Part shown: piece by piece, positions 17,515-25,621 of the stretch
How the letters are laid out: every line of letters begins with the position of its first letter
How positions within the stretch are numbered: position 1 is the first letter of the stretch
NCBI RefSeq assembly: GCF_040120695.1
Contig: NZ_JBEEAC010000029.1
Span: forward strand, 6,711-70,710
Source: Plantactinospora sp040120695
GTDB taxonomy: Bacteria; Actinomycetota; Actinomycetes; Mycobacteriales; Micromonosporaceae
Reading direction: 5' to 3'
DNA: 64,000 nucleotides
Translations under genes and position numbers: made by a program
The notes under the pieces: generated by a model
What the model saw: only the letters and a program-made list of their open reading frames with translations
What the model was told of the DNA's origin: nothing
Database searches by the model: none

Positions 17515-17560
17515 AAGGGAGGGCCCCCTGTTATCGCTTTCTGGTGCATAAGGGGCCCTT
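17515..17560. repeat. Intergenic palindromic repeat element
   Basis: AGGGCCCC (17520-17527) and GGGGCCCT (17552-17559) flank TGTTATCGCTTTCTGGTGCA. I recall closely similar GGGCCCC...GGGGCCC elements scattered between genes in Micromonospora-type genomes; that is memory, not a search. It lies between the two ATPase genes and could form a hairpin in the transcript. Confidence 0.55.
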
Positions 17561-17569
17561 TCTGACACC

Positions 17570-18559
17570 TCAGGCGGCGGCCAGCAGCGTGTCGGCGATC
17601 AGGTCCAGACCGGTCCGGTCCACTCCTTCGGCCAGCAGCGGCAACTCGACCAGGGGCAGCCCGAGCTCGAGCAGGTCGGCCCGGAGCGACTCCTCCAGGT
17701 CACGTCGGATGAGCTGGTCGCGGGCCTCGGCGTGCAGGCCCGCCACGGTCGTCCGGTCGGTCGGCAGGCCGGCGGCCTCCAGCCCTCGGCGCAGCTCCGC
17801 CTGGGTGACCCTGCCGGCCAGCAGCGGCGGGCGGGTCGCGTTCAGGATCAGCCGCCCGACCGGGATCCGCAGGTTGTTCAGGTCCGCGATCGCGTCGATG
17901 GTCTCCTGGACCGGCATCTCCTCCAGCAGCGTGACCACGTGTACGGCGGTCATCGGCGAGCGGAGCAGCGCCGCCACTCCCTCGCTCTGGGTCTTGATCG
18001 GGCCGACCTTGGCCAACCGGGCGGTCTCGGCGGTGACGTTCAGGAACCGGCCGATCCGTCCGGTCGGCGGGGCGTCCAGCACCACCGCGTCGTACACCCG
18101 GCGCTTGCCGGCCGTGCGGGTGGTGGCCTCCTTGACCTTGCCGGTGAGCAGTACGTCCCGCAGCCCCGGCGCGATCGTGGTGGCGAAGTCGATCGCGCCG
18201 AGCTTGCGCAGCGCCCGGCCGGCCGCCCCGAGCTTGTAGAACATGTCGAGATATTCGAGGAGCGCCTCCTCGGAGTCGACGGCCAGGGCGCGCACCTCGC
18301 CGCCGCCGCGCGCGGTGGCGATCGTCCGTTCCTCGTACGGCAGCGGGTCGGTGCCGAAGAGTTGGGCGATGCCCTGCCGGCTCTCCACCTCGACCAGCAG
18401 GGTACGGCGGCCACCGCTCGCCAGCGCCAACGCCAGCGCGGCGGCGACCGTCGTCTTGCCGGTCCCGCCCTTACCGGTGATCACGTGCAGCCGGGCCGGC
18501 CACCGGGCACTCGCCCGGTCGGCGTCCGCCCGGTCGCCCGACTCCTCGCCCGCTCGCAC
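17570..18559 (-). CDS. ArsA/GET3-like ATPase (Rv3679 type)
   Basis: 329 residues starting at GTG 18559. P-loop VITGKGGTGKTTVAAALALALA at about residues 26-47, then VEVESRQGIAQLFG and VVLDAPPTGRIGRFL, again the ArsA/GET3 pattern. The C-terminal half contains a helical lid (LRRGLEAAGLPTDRTTVAGL). It is the first of the two-ATPase unit and 131 bases precede the second gene, with a palindromic repeat in between. The two are expected to form a heteromer by analogy with the mycobacterial Rv3679-Rv3680 complex. Confidence 0.9.
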   Translation of the reverse strand: MRAGEESGDRADADRASARWPARLHVITGKGGTGKTTVAAALALALASGGRRTLLVEVESRQGIAQLFGTDPLPYEERTIATARGGGEVRALAVDSEEALLEYLDMFYKLGAAGRALRKLGAIDFATTIAPGLRDVLLTGKVKEATTRTAGKRRVYDAVVLDAPPTGRIGRFLNVTAETARLAKVGPIKTQSEGVAALLRSPMTAVHVVTLLEEMPVQETIDAIADLNNLRIPVGRLILNATRPPLLAGRVTQAELRRGLEAAGLPTDRTTVAGLHAEARDQLIRRDLEESLRADLLELGLPLVELPLLAEGVDRTGLDLIADTLLAAA

Positions 18560-18601
18560 CCTTCGAGCCTAACCAGCCCGGCACCCGACCAGCCCGGCCG
18601 G

Positions 18602-19408
18602 TCAGATGACGTCGCAGACCCACCACCCGGTCTCCCGTACCACCACGAAGGTCAACTGCTGGTCCGTCGACCGCTCGTCGCCGGTCGTCATGGTCAGTTT
18701 GGTCGACACCAGAGCGCGCTCCCCGGCCTGCTCGTCGACCTTCGGCGTGGACCAGCGGAACCCGGCGGTGTCGTACCGTCCGGCGGATTCCGCCACCTCC
18801 TTGATCTTGGCGGCGATCCGGTCAGCGTCCCGGGCGGCCGGGCAGACCAGGCTGGCCGCCCGCGCGGCGTCCTGCTCGCTGTAGACCGCCGTCAGGAACT
18901 CGTCCACGGCCACGACCGGATCGGCGGCCCCCTCGCCCCGCTCCGCACCGCGGATCACCAGGACGGCCGCGATCCCACCGACCACGCATAGCAGCAGTGT
19001 CGCGGCCAGCGCGATCGACGCGACGATCAGCCCGCGCCGCGTCCTCGGCGGCGCGGCGAAACCGGCCGCCGGGTAACCGGGCGGTGCCGGATAACCCGGA
19101 GGTGCCGGATAACCGGGTACGGCGGGACCCGGCCCCGGCTGGCCGAGGTGGTGGCTGGCCGGCCCTGGTTGTTCCGGCCCTGGTTGTTCCGGCCCCGGTT
19201 GTCCCGGCCCTGGTTGTTCCGGCCCTGGTTGTCCCGGTTCCGGTTGTCCCGGTTCCCGTGGCTCGGGCTGCGGGCTCGCGTCGAGTGGTTCGGGCTGCGT
19301 GGCCGCGTCGCGGGGCTCGGTGTCCGGAGGTGAGGCGGTGGACCCGGTCTGCGGCGAGGGCTCGGCCGGCGGGCGGGTGGGTTCGTCGCCGTCGGACGGT
19401 TGCCTCAT
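18602..19408 (-). CDS. Single-pass membrane protein with Pro-rich cytoplasmic tail
   Basis: 268 residues, ATG after GGGGAG. Residues 1-120 are Pro/Gln/Gly-rich and contain tandem QPGPEQPGP-type repeats encoded by 15-base DNA repeats (19150-19260) and a PGYPAPPGYPAP segment. One transmembrane helix follows (LIVASIALAATLLLCVVGGIAAVLVI, about 127-152). The last 110 residues (AVDEFLTAVYSEQDAARAASLVC to the end) look like an NTF2-like extracellular domain with three Cys. Such tail-TM-NTF2 proteins are common in actinomycete envelopes and their function is unknown. It lies 42 bases upstream of the ATPase gene and may be in its operon. Confidence 0.7.
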   Translation of the reverse strand: MRQPSDGDEPTRPPAEPSPQTGSTASPPDTEPRDAATQPEPLDASPQPEPREPGQPEPGQPGPEQPGPGQPGPEQPGPEQPGPASHHLGQPGPGPAVPGYPAPPGYPAPPGYPAAGFAAPPRTRRGLIVASIALAATLLLCVVGGIAAVLVIRGAERGEGAADPVVAVDEFLTAVYSEQDAARAASLVCPAARDADRIAAKIKEVAESAGRYDTAGFRWSTPKVDEQAGERALVSTKLTMTTGDERSTDQQLTFVVVRETGWWVCDVI

Positions 19409-19668
19409 GTTCTCCCCAATCCCGCAGGCCTCGGTCCGGCGGTGAAGGTACCGGCCGGCGGGTCGGGAGGGCTGGCGTGGTCGGTGGCTGTGCCGGCGGA
19501 GCGGTGGCGGACCCGCCCCGGCAGGGTATCCCGGCGGGGCGTATCGGGGCAGCCACGGTCCGGCGTGGACGGGACCCTGTGCCCCACGGATCGGGAGGCG
19601 TACGCGTACGGCCGTGGCCGCAGCCCGTAGGCTGTCGCCGACAAGCCTGAGACGAGGAGACCCAAGCG

Positions 19669-19824
19669 ATGCAGAAGTGGGAGTACGCCACGGTGCCGCT
19701 GCTCACGCACGCCACCAAGCAGATTCTCGACAACTGGGGCGAGGACGGCTGGGAACTGGTGGCGGTGATACCTGGCCCGAACCCGGAGCAGCTCGTCGCG
19801 TACCTCAAGCGGGCCAAGTCGTGA
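19669..19824 (+). CDS. DUF4177 family small protein
   Basis: 51 residues: MQKWEYATVPLLTHATKQIL, then DNWGEDGWELVAVIPGP and a short tail, the complete pattern of DUF4177 proteins (KWEY opening and GxxGWELV core). ATG follows GAGGAGACCC. Its TGA overlaps the GTG of the RidA gene by 3 of 4 bases, so translation is coupled. The same small gene sits before RidA in mycobacteria (Rv3678A). Function is unknown. Confidence 0.85.
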   Translation: MQKWEYATVPLLTHATKQILDNWGEDGWELVAVIPGPNPEQLVAYLKRAKS

Positions 19825-20282
19825 CGGCTGGGCCACACGGCAAACTCGCCGAGCTGGGTCTCGTACTGCCCGAGGTGGTGCCGCCGCTGGCCGCGTACGT
19901 GCCGGCCGTCCAGTCCGGCCGCCAGGTCTACGTCTCCGGCCAGTTGCCGTTGCGCGACGGCAAACTGCTGGCGACCGGCAAGGTCGGCGGCGGCGTCTCG
20001 GCCGAGCAGGCGAAGGACCTGGCCGCGCAGTGCGCGCTCAACGCCCTGGCCGCGATCGACGCGCTGGTGGGTCTGGAGAGCGTCGTCAAGATCGTCAAGC
20101 TGACCGGCTTCGTGGCCTCCGCCGACGGGTTCACCGGGCAGCCCGGGGTGGTCAACGGCGCATCGGAGCTCTTCGGCACCGTCTTCGGGGAGGCGGGCCG
20201 GCACGCCCGCAGCGCGGTCGGGGTCGCCGAACTCCCGCTGGGCGCACCGGTCGAGGTCGAGGTCGTCGTCGAGGTGGCCTGA
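19821..20282 (+). CDS. ridA: RidA/YjgF family deaminase
   Basis: 153 residues from a GTG overlapping the previous stop (GTGA). RidA-family proteins hydrolyse reactive 2-aminoacrylate and related enamines. Visible family features: SGQLPLRDGKLLATGKVGG, AAQCALNALAAIDALVG, VVKIVKLTGFVASADGF and the C-terminal ARSAVGVAELPLGAPVEVEVV containing the usual Arg. It is longer than E. coli RidA because of an N-terminal extension (AELGLVLPEVVPPLAAYVP), which matches the actinobacterial group. It leads into the MBL-fold gene after about 100 bases. Confidence 0.88.
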   Translation: MTAGPHGKLAELGLVLPEVVPPLAAYVPAVQSGRQVYVSGQLPLRDGKLLATGKVGGGVSAEQAKDLAAQCALNALAAIDALVGLESVVKIVKLTGFVASADGFTGQPGVVNGASELFGTVFGEAGRHARSAVGVAELPLGAPVEVEVVVEVA

Positions 20283-20383
20283 GCGCCTACCGTCCTCCCG
20301 GATCCTGGGCGCTTTCGAGCCGGAAGGGCGGTTGAGACCGGCAGGTCACGCTGCCCTCGCCCCCGGGTCGTACCATCGCAGCC

Positions 20384-21184
20384 ATGACCGGGCACGTGAC
20401 CGCGCCGGCCGCGGCGTTGGCTGACCAGCTGCCGAGCTGGGCGACGCTGGTCCGTGCTCCGAACCCGGGGCCGATGACCCTGGACGGCACCAACACCTGG
20501 GTCATGGGCGCACCGGGCGCGGGTGAGGTGCTCGTGGTGGACCCCGGTCCGCTCGACGAGGGCCACCTGGCCGCCGTCGCCGCGCACGGGCCGGTCGCCG
20601 GGGTGCTGGTCACGCACGGCCACCCCGACCACACCGAGGGGCTGGACCGGTTCCTGGAGCTGACCGGCGCCGAGCCGCTGACCCTGCGCCGTGGGTGGTC
20701 GGAGATGGAGCTGGCCGGCCTGCGGATCCGGCTGCTGGTCACTCCCGGGCACACCGCCGACTCGCTCTGTTTTCTCGTGGAGGGCGGCGGCGAGCGGGCC
20801 GTCCTCACCGGCGACACCATCCTCGGCCGGGGCACCACGATCGTCGCGCACCCAGACGGCGACCTGGGGAACTATCTCCAGAGCCTGGCAGGGCTGGCCG
20901 AGTTCTCCGGGATTCCGGCGCTGCCCGGGCACGGCCCGCCGCTGGCCGACTGCGCCGCCGCCGCCCGGTTCTACCTGGCCCACCGGCGGGCCCGGCTCGA
21001 CCAGGTCCGCACGGCGCGCAGCCAGGGGGCGCGCACCGCCGCCGAGGTGGTGGCGGTGGTCTACGCGGACGTGGACCGGTCGCTCTGGCCGGCGGCCGAA
21101 TGGTCCGTTCGGGCTCAGCTCGCCTATCTCGATCAAGAGAACCGGGAATCCGGCCCGGGGGCCGGTGGGTTGGAACATCCGTGA
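20384..21184 (+). CDS. Metallo-beta-lactamase fold hydrolase (LACTB2-like)
   Basis: 266 residues. The zinc motif is THGHPDHTEG (about 84-93), followed by PGHTADS, TGDTILGRG and PGHGPP, the remaining metal ligands of the MBL fold. The C-terminal helical part (LAHRRARLDQVRTARSQGARTAAEVV...) matches the winged region of LACTB2/endoribonuclease-like members rather than beta-lactamases. In mycobacteria the equivalent gene (Rv3677c) follows RidA and precedes crp. Here its TGA overlaps the GTG of a giant regulator gene, which has been inserted in the crp direction. Confidence 0.88.
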   Translation: MTGHVTAPAAALADQLPSWATLVRAPNPGPMTLDGTNTWVMGAPGAGEVLVVDPGPLDEGHLAAVAAHGPVAGVLVTHGHPDHTEGLDRFLELTGAEPLTLRRGWSEMELAGLRIRLLVTPGHTADSLCFLVEGGGERAVLTGDTILGRGTTIVAHPDGDLGNYLQSLAGLAEFSGIPALPGHGPPLADCAAAARFYLAHRRARLDQVRTARSQGARTAAEVVAVVYADVDRSLWPAAEWSVRAQLAYLDQENRESGPGAGGLEHP

Positions 21185-24100
21185 CCTGCCCGGTGTGTGG
21201 AACAGTCGCCGTACCCGGTGCGCGGTTCTGCCACAACTGCGGAGTCGCGCTGCCGGCTGCCGCGACCCTGCCTGAGGCGGAGCGCCGGGTGGTAACGGTC
21301 CTCTTCGGCGATCTGTCCGATTTCACCTCCTGGTCCGAGGATCTTGATCCGGAACGGGTCAGCACGGTCACCGACCGGGTCCTCGCCGCGCTCGCCGGTG
21401 CGGTCAAGACCTTCGGCGGGCACGTCGACAAGCTGACCGGCGACGGGATCATGGCCGTCTTCGGTGCGCCCGTCGCACACGAGGACGACGCCGAGCGGGC
21501 CGTCCGTGCGGCGCTCTCCATGCAGCGCGCCGTACGCCGGGTCCTCGACGACGAGCAGGGCGGCGGCGCGCCGCTCGGGCTGCGGGTCGGGCTCAACACC
21601 GGTGACGTGGTCGCCGGCATCCAGGCGTCGATCGAGTACACCGTCATCGGCGACACCGTGAACACCGCCGCCCGGCTCGCCGACGCCGCCGCGATCGGCG
21701 CCGTCTACGCCGGTGCCCGGACCGCCGCGGCCACCCGGCGGGTCGCCTCCTGGCGGCAGCTCCGGCCGCTGCGGCTGAAGGGCAAGCGGGAACCGGTCGA
21801 GGCGTACGAGCTGCTGGGCCTGCTGGACGCGCCGGGTACCCGCTCCGGGCTCGGTGACGAGGCGCCCTTCGTCGGCCGGGAGACCGAGATCGGTCGGGTC
21901 GCCGGTCGGCTCGCCGAGGTGATCGACCAGGGGCAGCCCCGGGTGCTGCTGATGACCGCCGAGGCGGGGATCGGCAAGTCCCGGTTCGCCGCCGAGGTGG
22001 AACGGCTGGCCGCCGGGTACGACGTCGGCGCCGGCCGGTACGCGACGCACACCGGCGCCCGGGTGCTCTCGGTGAGGTGCGCGGCGTTCGGCGAGCGCCG
22101 CCGGCTCGCCCCACTGGCCGACCTGGTCCGGGCGGCGGTCGGCCTGCCCGACGGCCCGGCCACCGCCGTCACCCGCCCGGTGGTCGAGGAGCGGCTGCGC
22201 CGGCTCGGCCAGCGGCTGTCCCGCTACCGGCCGGACCCGCCGCCGGTCGCCGTGGACCTCCTGCTCGCCCTGCTGGGCTACGCCGAGCTGCCTCCACCGA
22301 ACGGCACCGTGCCGGCGGGTCCCGCCGAGTGGTCGGCGGGCGACCCCGGCCCGGACGCCGACGCGATCCCGGCCGCCGTCGCCGAGCTGCTCAGCGCGCT
22401 CGCCGCCGAGAGCCCGCTCGCGGTCATCGTCGACGACCTGCACGACGCCACCCCGGAGACCACCGATGCGCTCGGCGTGACGCTGTCCCGGCTGACCGGA
22501 CCGGTGCTGGTACTGCTGCTGGGCCGCCCCGAGCTGGTCCGCACCGCCGGTGCGCTGACCCGGGTGGCCGACGCCGAGGTGCACGCCCTGCCGCCGCTGC
22601 GTGGTGCGGACACCGCCCGGCTGCTGACCGCCTACCTGGGTGGGGGGCGGCTGCCCCAGGCCGACGTGGACCGGCTGCTCGCCACCGCCCAGGGCAACCC
22701 GTACTACCTGGCCGAGCTGGTCACCCTGCTGATGGAGCGGGGCGCGCTGACCACCGTGCGGGACCGGGCACCGGCCAGGAGGCCCGGCGGGGCGACTGCC
22801 GCAGGGGCTCGGACGTCCGCCGGGGCGACCGGCGCAGCGGCCCGGACGTCCGGCATGGTGACCGCACCGGCCCCGGGGTCCGGCGAGCCGACCGCCGCAG
22901 CGGTTCGGACGTCCGGCACGGTGACCGCACCGGCCCGGCCGCCCGGCGGGCCGACCGTCGGACCGCTGACCGGTGTCGTCAGCTCCGCCGGGCGGACCGG
23001 CGCGTCCGGGACCGGTGACCCCGGTGGACGGGGCGGCGGGCCGGTCGGCGCGGACAACGGCCAGGGAGCCGCACTGACGTCCATCCCGGCCGCCGGTGCC
23101 GGGGGCTCCGGCACCTGGCGGCTGGCGCCGGGTTCGCTGAGCAGCCGGCTGCTTTCCCGGGACCTCGCCGCCGTACTGGCGGCCCGGATCGACGCGCTGC
23201 CGCCCGACGCCCGGGCGGCGCTGCGGGACGCCGCCGTGGTCGGCGACACGGTGCCGGCGGGTGCGCTGGAGGCGCTGCGCGAGCGGCGGGCCGGGCGCGA
23301 GGGGCGGCCGACCGCCGTCGTCGCGGTCGAACTGGAGCGGGCCGTCGAGGAGCTGCTCCAGCGCCGGATGCTGCACCGCAACCGGGACGGTTACATCTTC
23401 GCCACCCCACTGATGCGGGAGGCCGTCTACGCCGGCATCGGCAAGGCCGACCTCGCCGACCGGCACGCCGCGCTCGCCGAGTGGGCCGCGCCGCCGCAGC
23501 CGGGCACCGGTCCGGGCGAGGCGGTCCGGGCCGGCATCGGGGCGAGCGGGCTGCCGGTCGCGGAACGCGACGCCTTCATCGCCGAGCATGCCGAGCGGGC
23601 CAGCGCGCTCGCCGACGTGATCAGCCTGCGCTCCGACGCGACCGCCCGGAACGTGGCGCCGCTCGGCATGGCCGCGCTGGGCCGCTCCGCCCGCCGGGCA
23701 CTCGCCGCCGGGGAACCGGCACAGGCCGTCGAGTACGCCGAGCGGGCCGGCCGGCTCGCCGGAGAGTCGGTACCCGGTGGGGACCGGCTGGTGCACGCCC
23801 GCGCCCTGCTCCAGGTGGGGCGGATCGCCGAGGCGCTCGCCTTGGCCGAGAAGACCGGGGCGAACGCCGGGGACGACCCCGCCGTACGGGCCGGGGCGCT
23901 GCTCGTCGTCGGGCAGGCGTACCTGGCCCAGGGCGACCAGGTGCGGGCGGTGCACTCCTGGCAGGAGGCACTGCAGGTGGCCACCCGGGCCAACCTGCCG
24001 GGACAGCGCGCGTCGGCGATGCGCCGGCTGGGGATGGCCGACTTCGTCAATGGCCGGCTGAGCCAGGCCAGCAGCCGGTTCGCCGGGGCGTACCAGGTCA

Positions 24101-25251
24101 ACCTGGATGCCGACGATCCCCGGGGCCAGGCGTGGTCACTCCAGAACCTGGCCTGGGTCACCACCACCCGGGGCGACTTCCCCGGCACGGATGCCGTACT
24201 GGACCGGGCGGCCCGGCTCTTCGCCGAGATCGACGACCCGGTGGGCCGGGCCTGGCTGCGCGGCACCACCGCGTTCGCCCGGCTGCTCGCCGGCCGACTC
24301 GGCGAGGCGCGCCGGCTGGCCCAGGTCTTCCTGCCGTTCGGCGAGCGGGTCAGCGAGGCGTGGGCGGTGGGTACGCTGCGCGCCGTGGAGGCGTTCGCCG
24401 CTGCCGAGCTGGGCGAACTCGCCGACGCCGACCGCGAGGCGCGGCGGGCGTACCGGGACTTCGCCGCCGCCTCCGACGACTGGGGCCGGGGGTTCGCCCT
24501 CGTCGTACGCGGTGCGGTGGCGCGCGGCGTCGGCGAGCCGGAGCACGCCACCGACCTGCTCACCGACGCGCTCGGCTACGGCCGGCGTACCTCGCATCCG
24601 CTGCTCACCGGGCTCGCCGGCACGCTGCGCGGGTTCGTGGCGCTGGACCGGGGCGACGTCGCGGCGGCGGAGCGGGACGCCGAGGCGGTGCTGGCGGCGG
24701 TGGAGCCGCACAGCCCGCTCGCGCCGACCCAGCTCGGTCCCCGGATGTTGCTCGCCGCGAGCCGGCTGACCGACGGTGACGCGGCCACGGCGGTGAGCCT
24801 GCTCGAACCGATCGCGACGGCCGGCGCGGTGCCCTCGGTGCTGTTCAGCCGCCGCCAGGCACTGGCCCGGTACGCGTCCGCGCTGCTCGGCGACGGGCAG
24901 ACTGCGGCGGCGCTGGACTGGGCCCGGCAGGCGGTCGAGGCTCCGGGCGAGGACATCCGCAGCCGGGTGATCGCCGCGCGGGTGCTCGCCGAGGCGCTGG
25001 CCGCGGCGGGGCAGCCGGTGGAGGCGGCCGGGGCCGCCGAGGAGGCGGTCCGGTTGGCGTACTCGACGCAGCAGATCAGCGAGCGCGCCGCGGCGGAGGA
25101 GTTGCGGGACCGGCTGGCCCGGCCGTCGACCGGGGTAGGCGGGGTCGGGCCGTCGACCGGGGCCGCCGGGGACGGGCTGGTGGTGGTCCGGCAGCGGCTC
25201 GCCGGTGAGGGTTCGGCGCCGACCGCTCTCGCCGGGGACGGGCCGGCGTAG
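21181..25251 (+). CDS. Zinc ribbon - class III nucleotide cyclase - AAA ATPase - TPR regulator
   Basis: 1356 residues from a GTG that overlaps the MBL stop. Residues 3-20 form a zinc ribbon (CPVC...CHNC). Residues 36-200 are a class III cyclase domain: metal ligands Asp44 (LFGDLSDFT) and Asp88 (KLTGDGIMAVFG), base-selecting Lys84 and probably Thr154, transition-state Asn161 and Arg165. The full set implies an active adenylate cyclase. A STAND-type ATPase follows with GIGKS near residue 266 and VIVDDLHDA. A low-complexity Thr/Gly/Ala insert (about 530-650) separates it from a long TPR-like helical array (about 800-1320). No DNA-binding domain was seen. Crp, the natural cAMP receptor, lies 21 kb downstream. 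Confidence 0.88.
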   Translation: MTCPVCGTVAVPGARFCHNCGVALPAAATLPEAERRVVTVLFGDLSDFTSWSEDLDPERVSTVTDRVLAALAGAVKTFGGHVDKLTGDGIMAVFGAPVAHEDDAERAVRAALSMQRAVRRVLDDEQGGGAPLGLRVGLNTGDVVAGIQASIEYTVIGDTVNTAARLADAAAIGAVYAGARTAAATRRVASWRQLRPLRLKGKREPVEAYELLGLLDAPGTRSGLGDEAPFVGRETEIGRVAGRLAEVIDQGQPRVLLMTAEAGIGKSRFAAEVERLAAGYDVGAGRYATHTGARVLSVRCAAFGERRRLAPLADLVRAAVGLPDGPATAVTRPVVEERLRRLGQRLSRYRPDPPPVAVDLLLALLGYAELPPPNGTVPAGPAEWSAGDPGPDADAIPAAVAELLSALAAESPLAVIVDDLHDATPETTDALGVTLSRLTGPVLVLLLGRPELVRTAGALTRVADAEVHALPPLRGADTARLLTAYLGGGRLPQADVDRLLATAQGNPYYLAELVTLLMERGALTTVRDRAPARRPGGATAAGARTSAGATGAAARTSGMVTAPAPGSGEPTAAAVRTSGTVTAPARPPGGPTVGPLTGVVSSAGRTGASGTGDPGGRGGGPVGADNGQGAALTSIPAAGAGGSGTWRLAPGSLSSRLLSRDLAAVLAARIDALPPDARAALRDAAVVGDTVPAGALEALRERRAGREGRPTAVVAVELERAVEELLQRRMLHRNRDGYIFATPLMREAVYAGIGKADLADRHAALAEWAAPPQPGTGPGEAVRAGIGASGLPVAERDAFIAEHAERASALADVISLRSDATARNVAPLGMAALGRSARRALAAGEPAQAVEYAERAGRLAGESVPGGDRLVHARALLQVGRIAEALALAEKTGANAGDDPAVRAGALLVVGQAYLAQGDQVRAVHSWQEALQVATRANLPGQRASAMRRLGMADFVNGRLSQASSRFAGAYQVNLDADDPRGQAWSLQNLAWVTTTRGDFPGTDAVLDRAARLFAEIDDPVGRAWLRGTTAFARLLAGRLGEARRLAQVFLPFGERVSEAWAVGTLRAVEAFAAAELGELADADREARRAYRDFAAASDDWGRGFALVVRGAVARGVGEPEHATDLLTDALGYGRRTSHPLLTGLAGTLRGFVALDRGDVAAAERDAEAVLAAVEPHSPLAPTQLGPRMLLAASRLTDGDAATAVSLLEPIATAGAVPSVLFSRRQALARYASALLGDGQTAAALDWARQAVEAPGEDIRSRVIAARVLAEALAAAGQPVEAAGAAEEAVRLAYSTQQISERAAAEELRDRLARPSTGVGGVGPSTGAAGDGLVVVRQRLAGEGSAPTALAGDGPA

Positions 25252-25621
25252 TCCGGCCGGCGGGCCGATGGCCGGTCCGCTGACCACCCGGGCCGGTTCT
25301 GTGGATCTTCGGGATTCCGTGCGGCGCGGGCAGCCGTCAACCTGGATCAACTGCCGTCCAGAACGCCACCGGCGCAGGCACGGAGGAGTGCAGGTGGGGC
25401 TGCCCCGTTCGGTCGCCGGCTGGACCGTCGCCGTCTTCACCGTCCGGTGCTGACCGAGGTGGCGTCCGGATGGTTCTTCGGAGTGGCCCTCTGGGAGGGT
25501 CTGGGTACGGTTGCCACCGGCGCCGGCCTCTGGTATGACCAGTGCCGCAATGGCAACCAGCCGGTAACAGCCACGGGTGCGGGGGGCTGAACCGGCTCAT
25601 GTTCCCGGTATTTTCGTCTCT
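25252..25621. other. Intergenic region upstream of the kinase
   Basis: 370 bases with no supportable gene. TATTTT at 25609-25614 lies 7 bases before the kinase GTG, so a leaderless transcript is possible; no matching -35 was found. Confidence 0.4.

Noticed and set aside
16290..18559. Arsenite efflux ATPase (ArsA) function
   Set aside because: The metal-binding cysteines of ArsA are missing and no arsB/arsD is present; pairing with wblA indicates the actinobacterial ATPase pair.
21133..23955. 940-codon open frame on the minus strand
   Set aside because: It is antisense to the cyclase-AAA gene, rich in Gly/Arg/Gln without any fold, and arises from GC-biased codons of the true gene.
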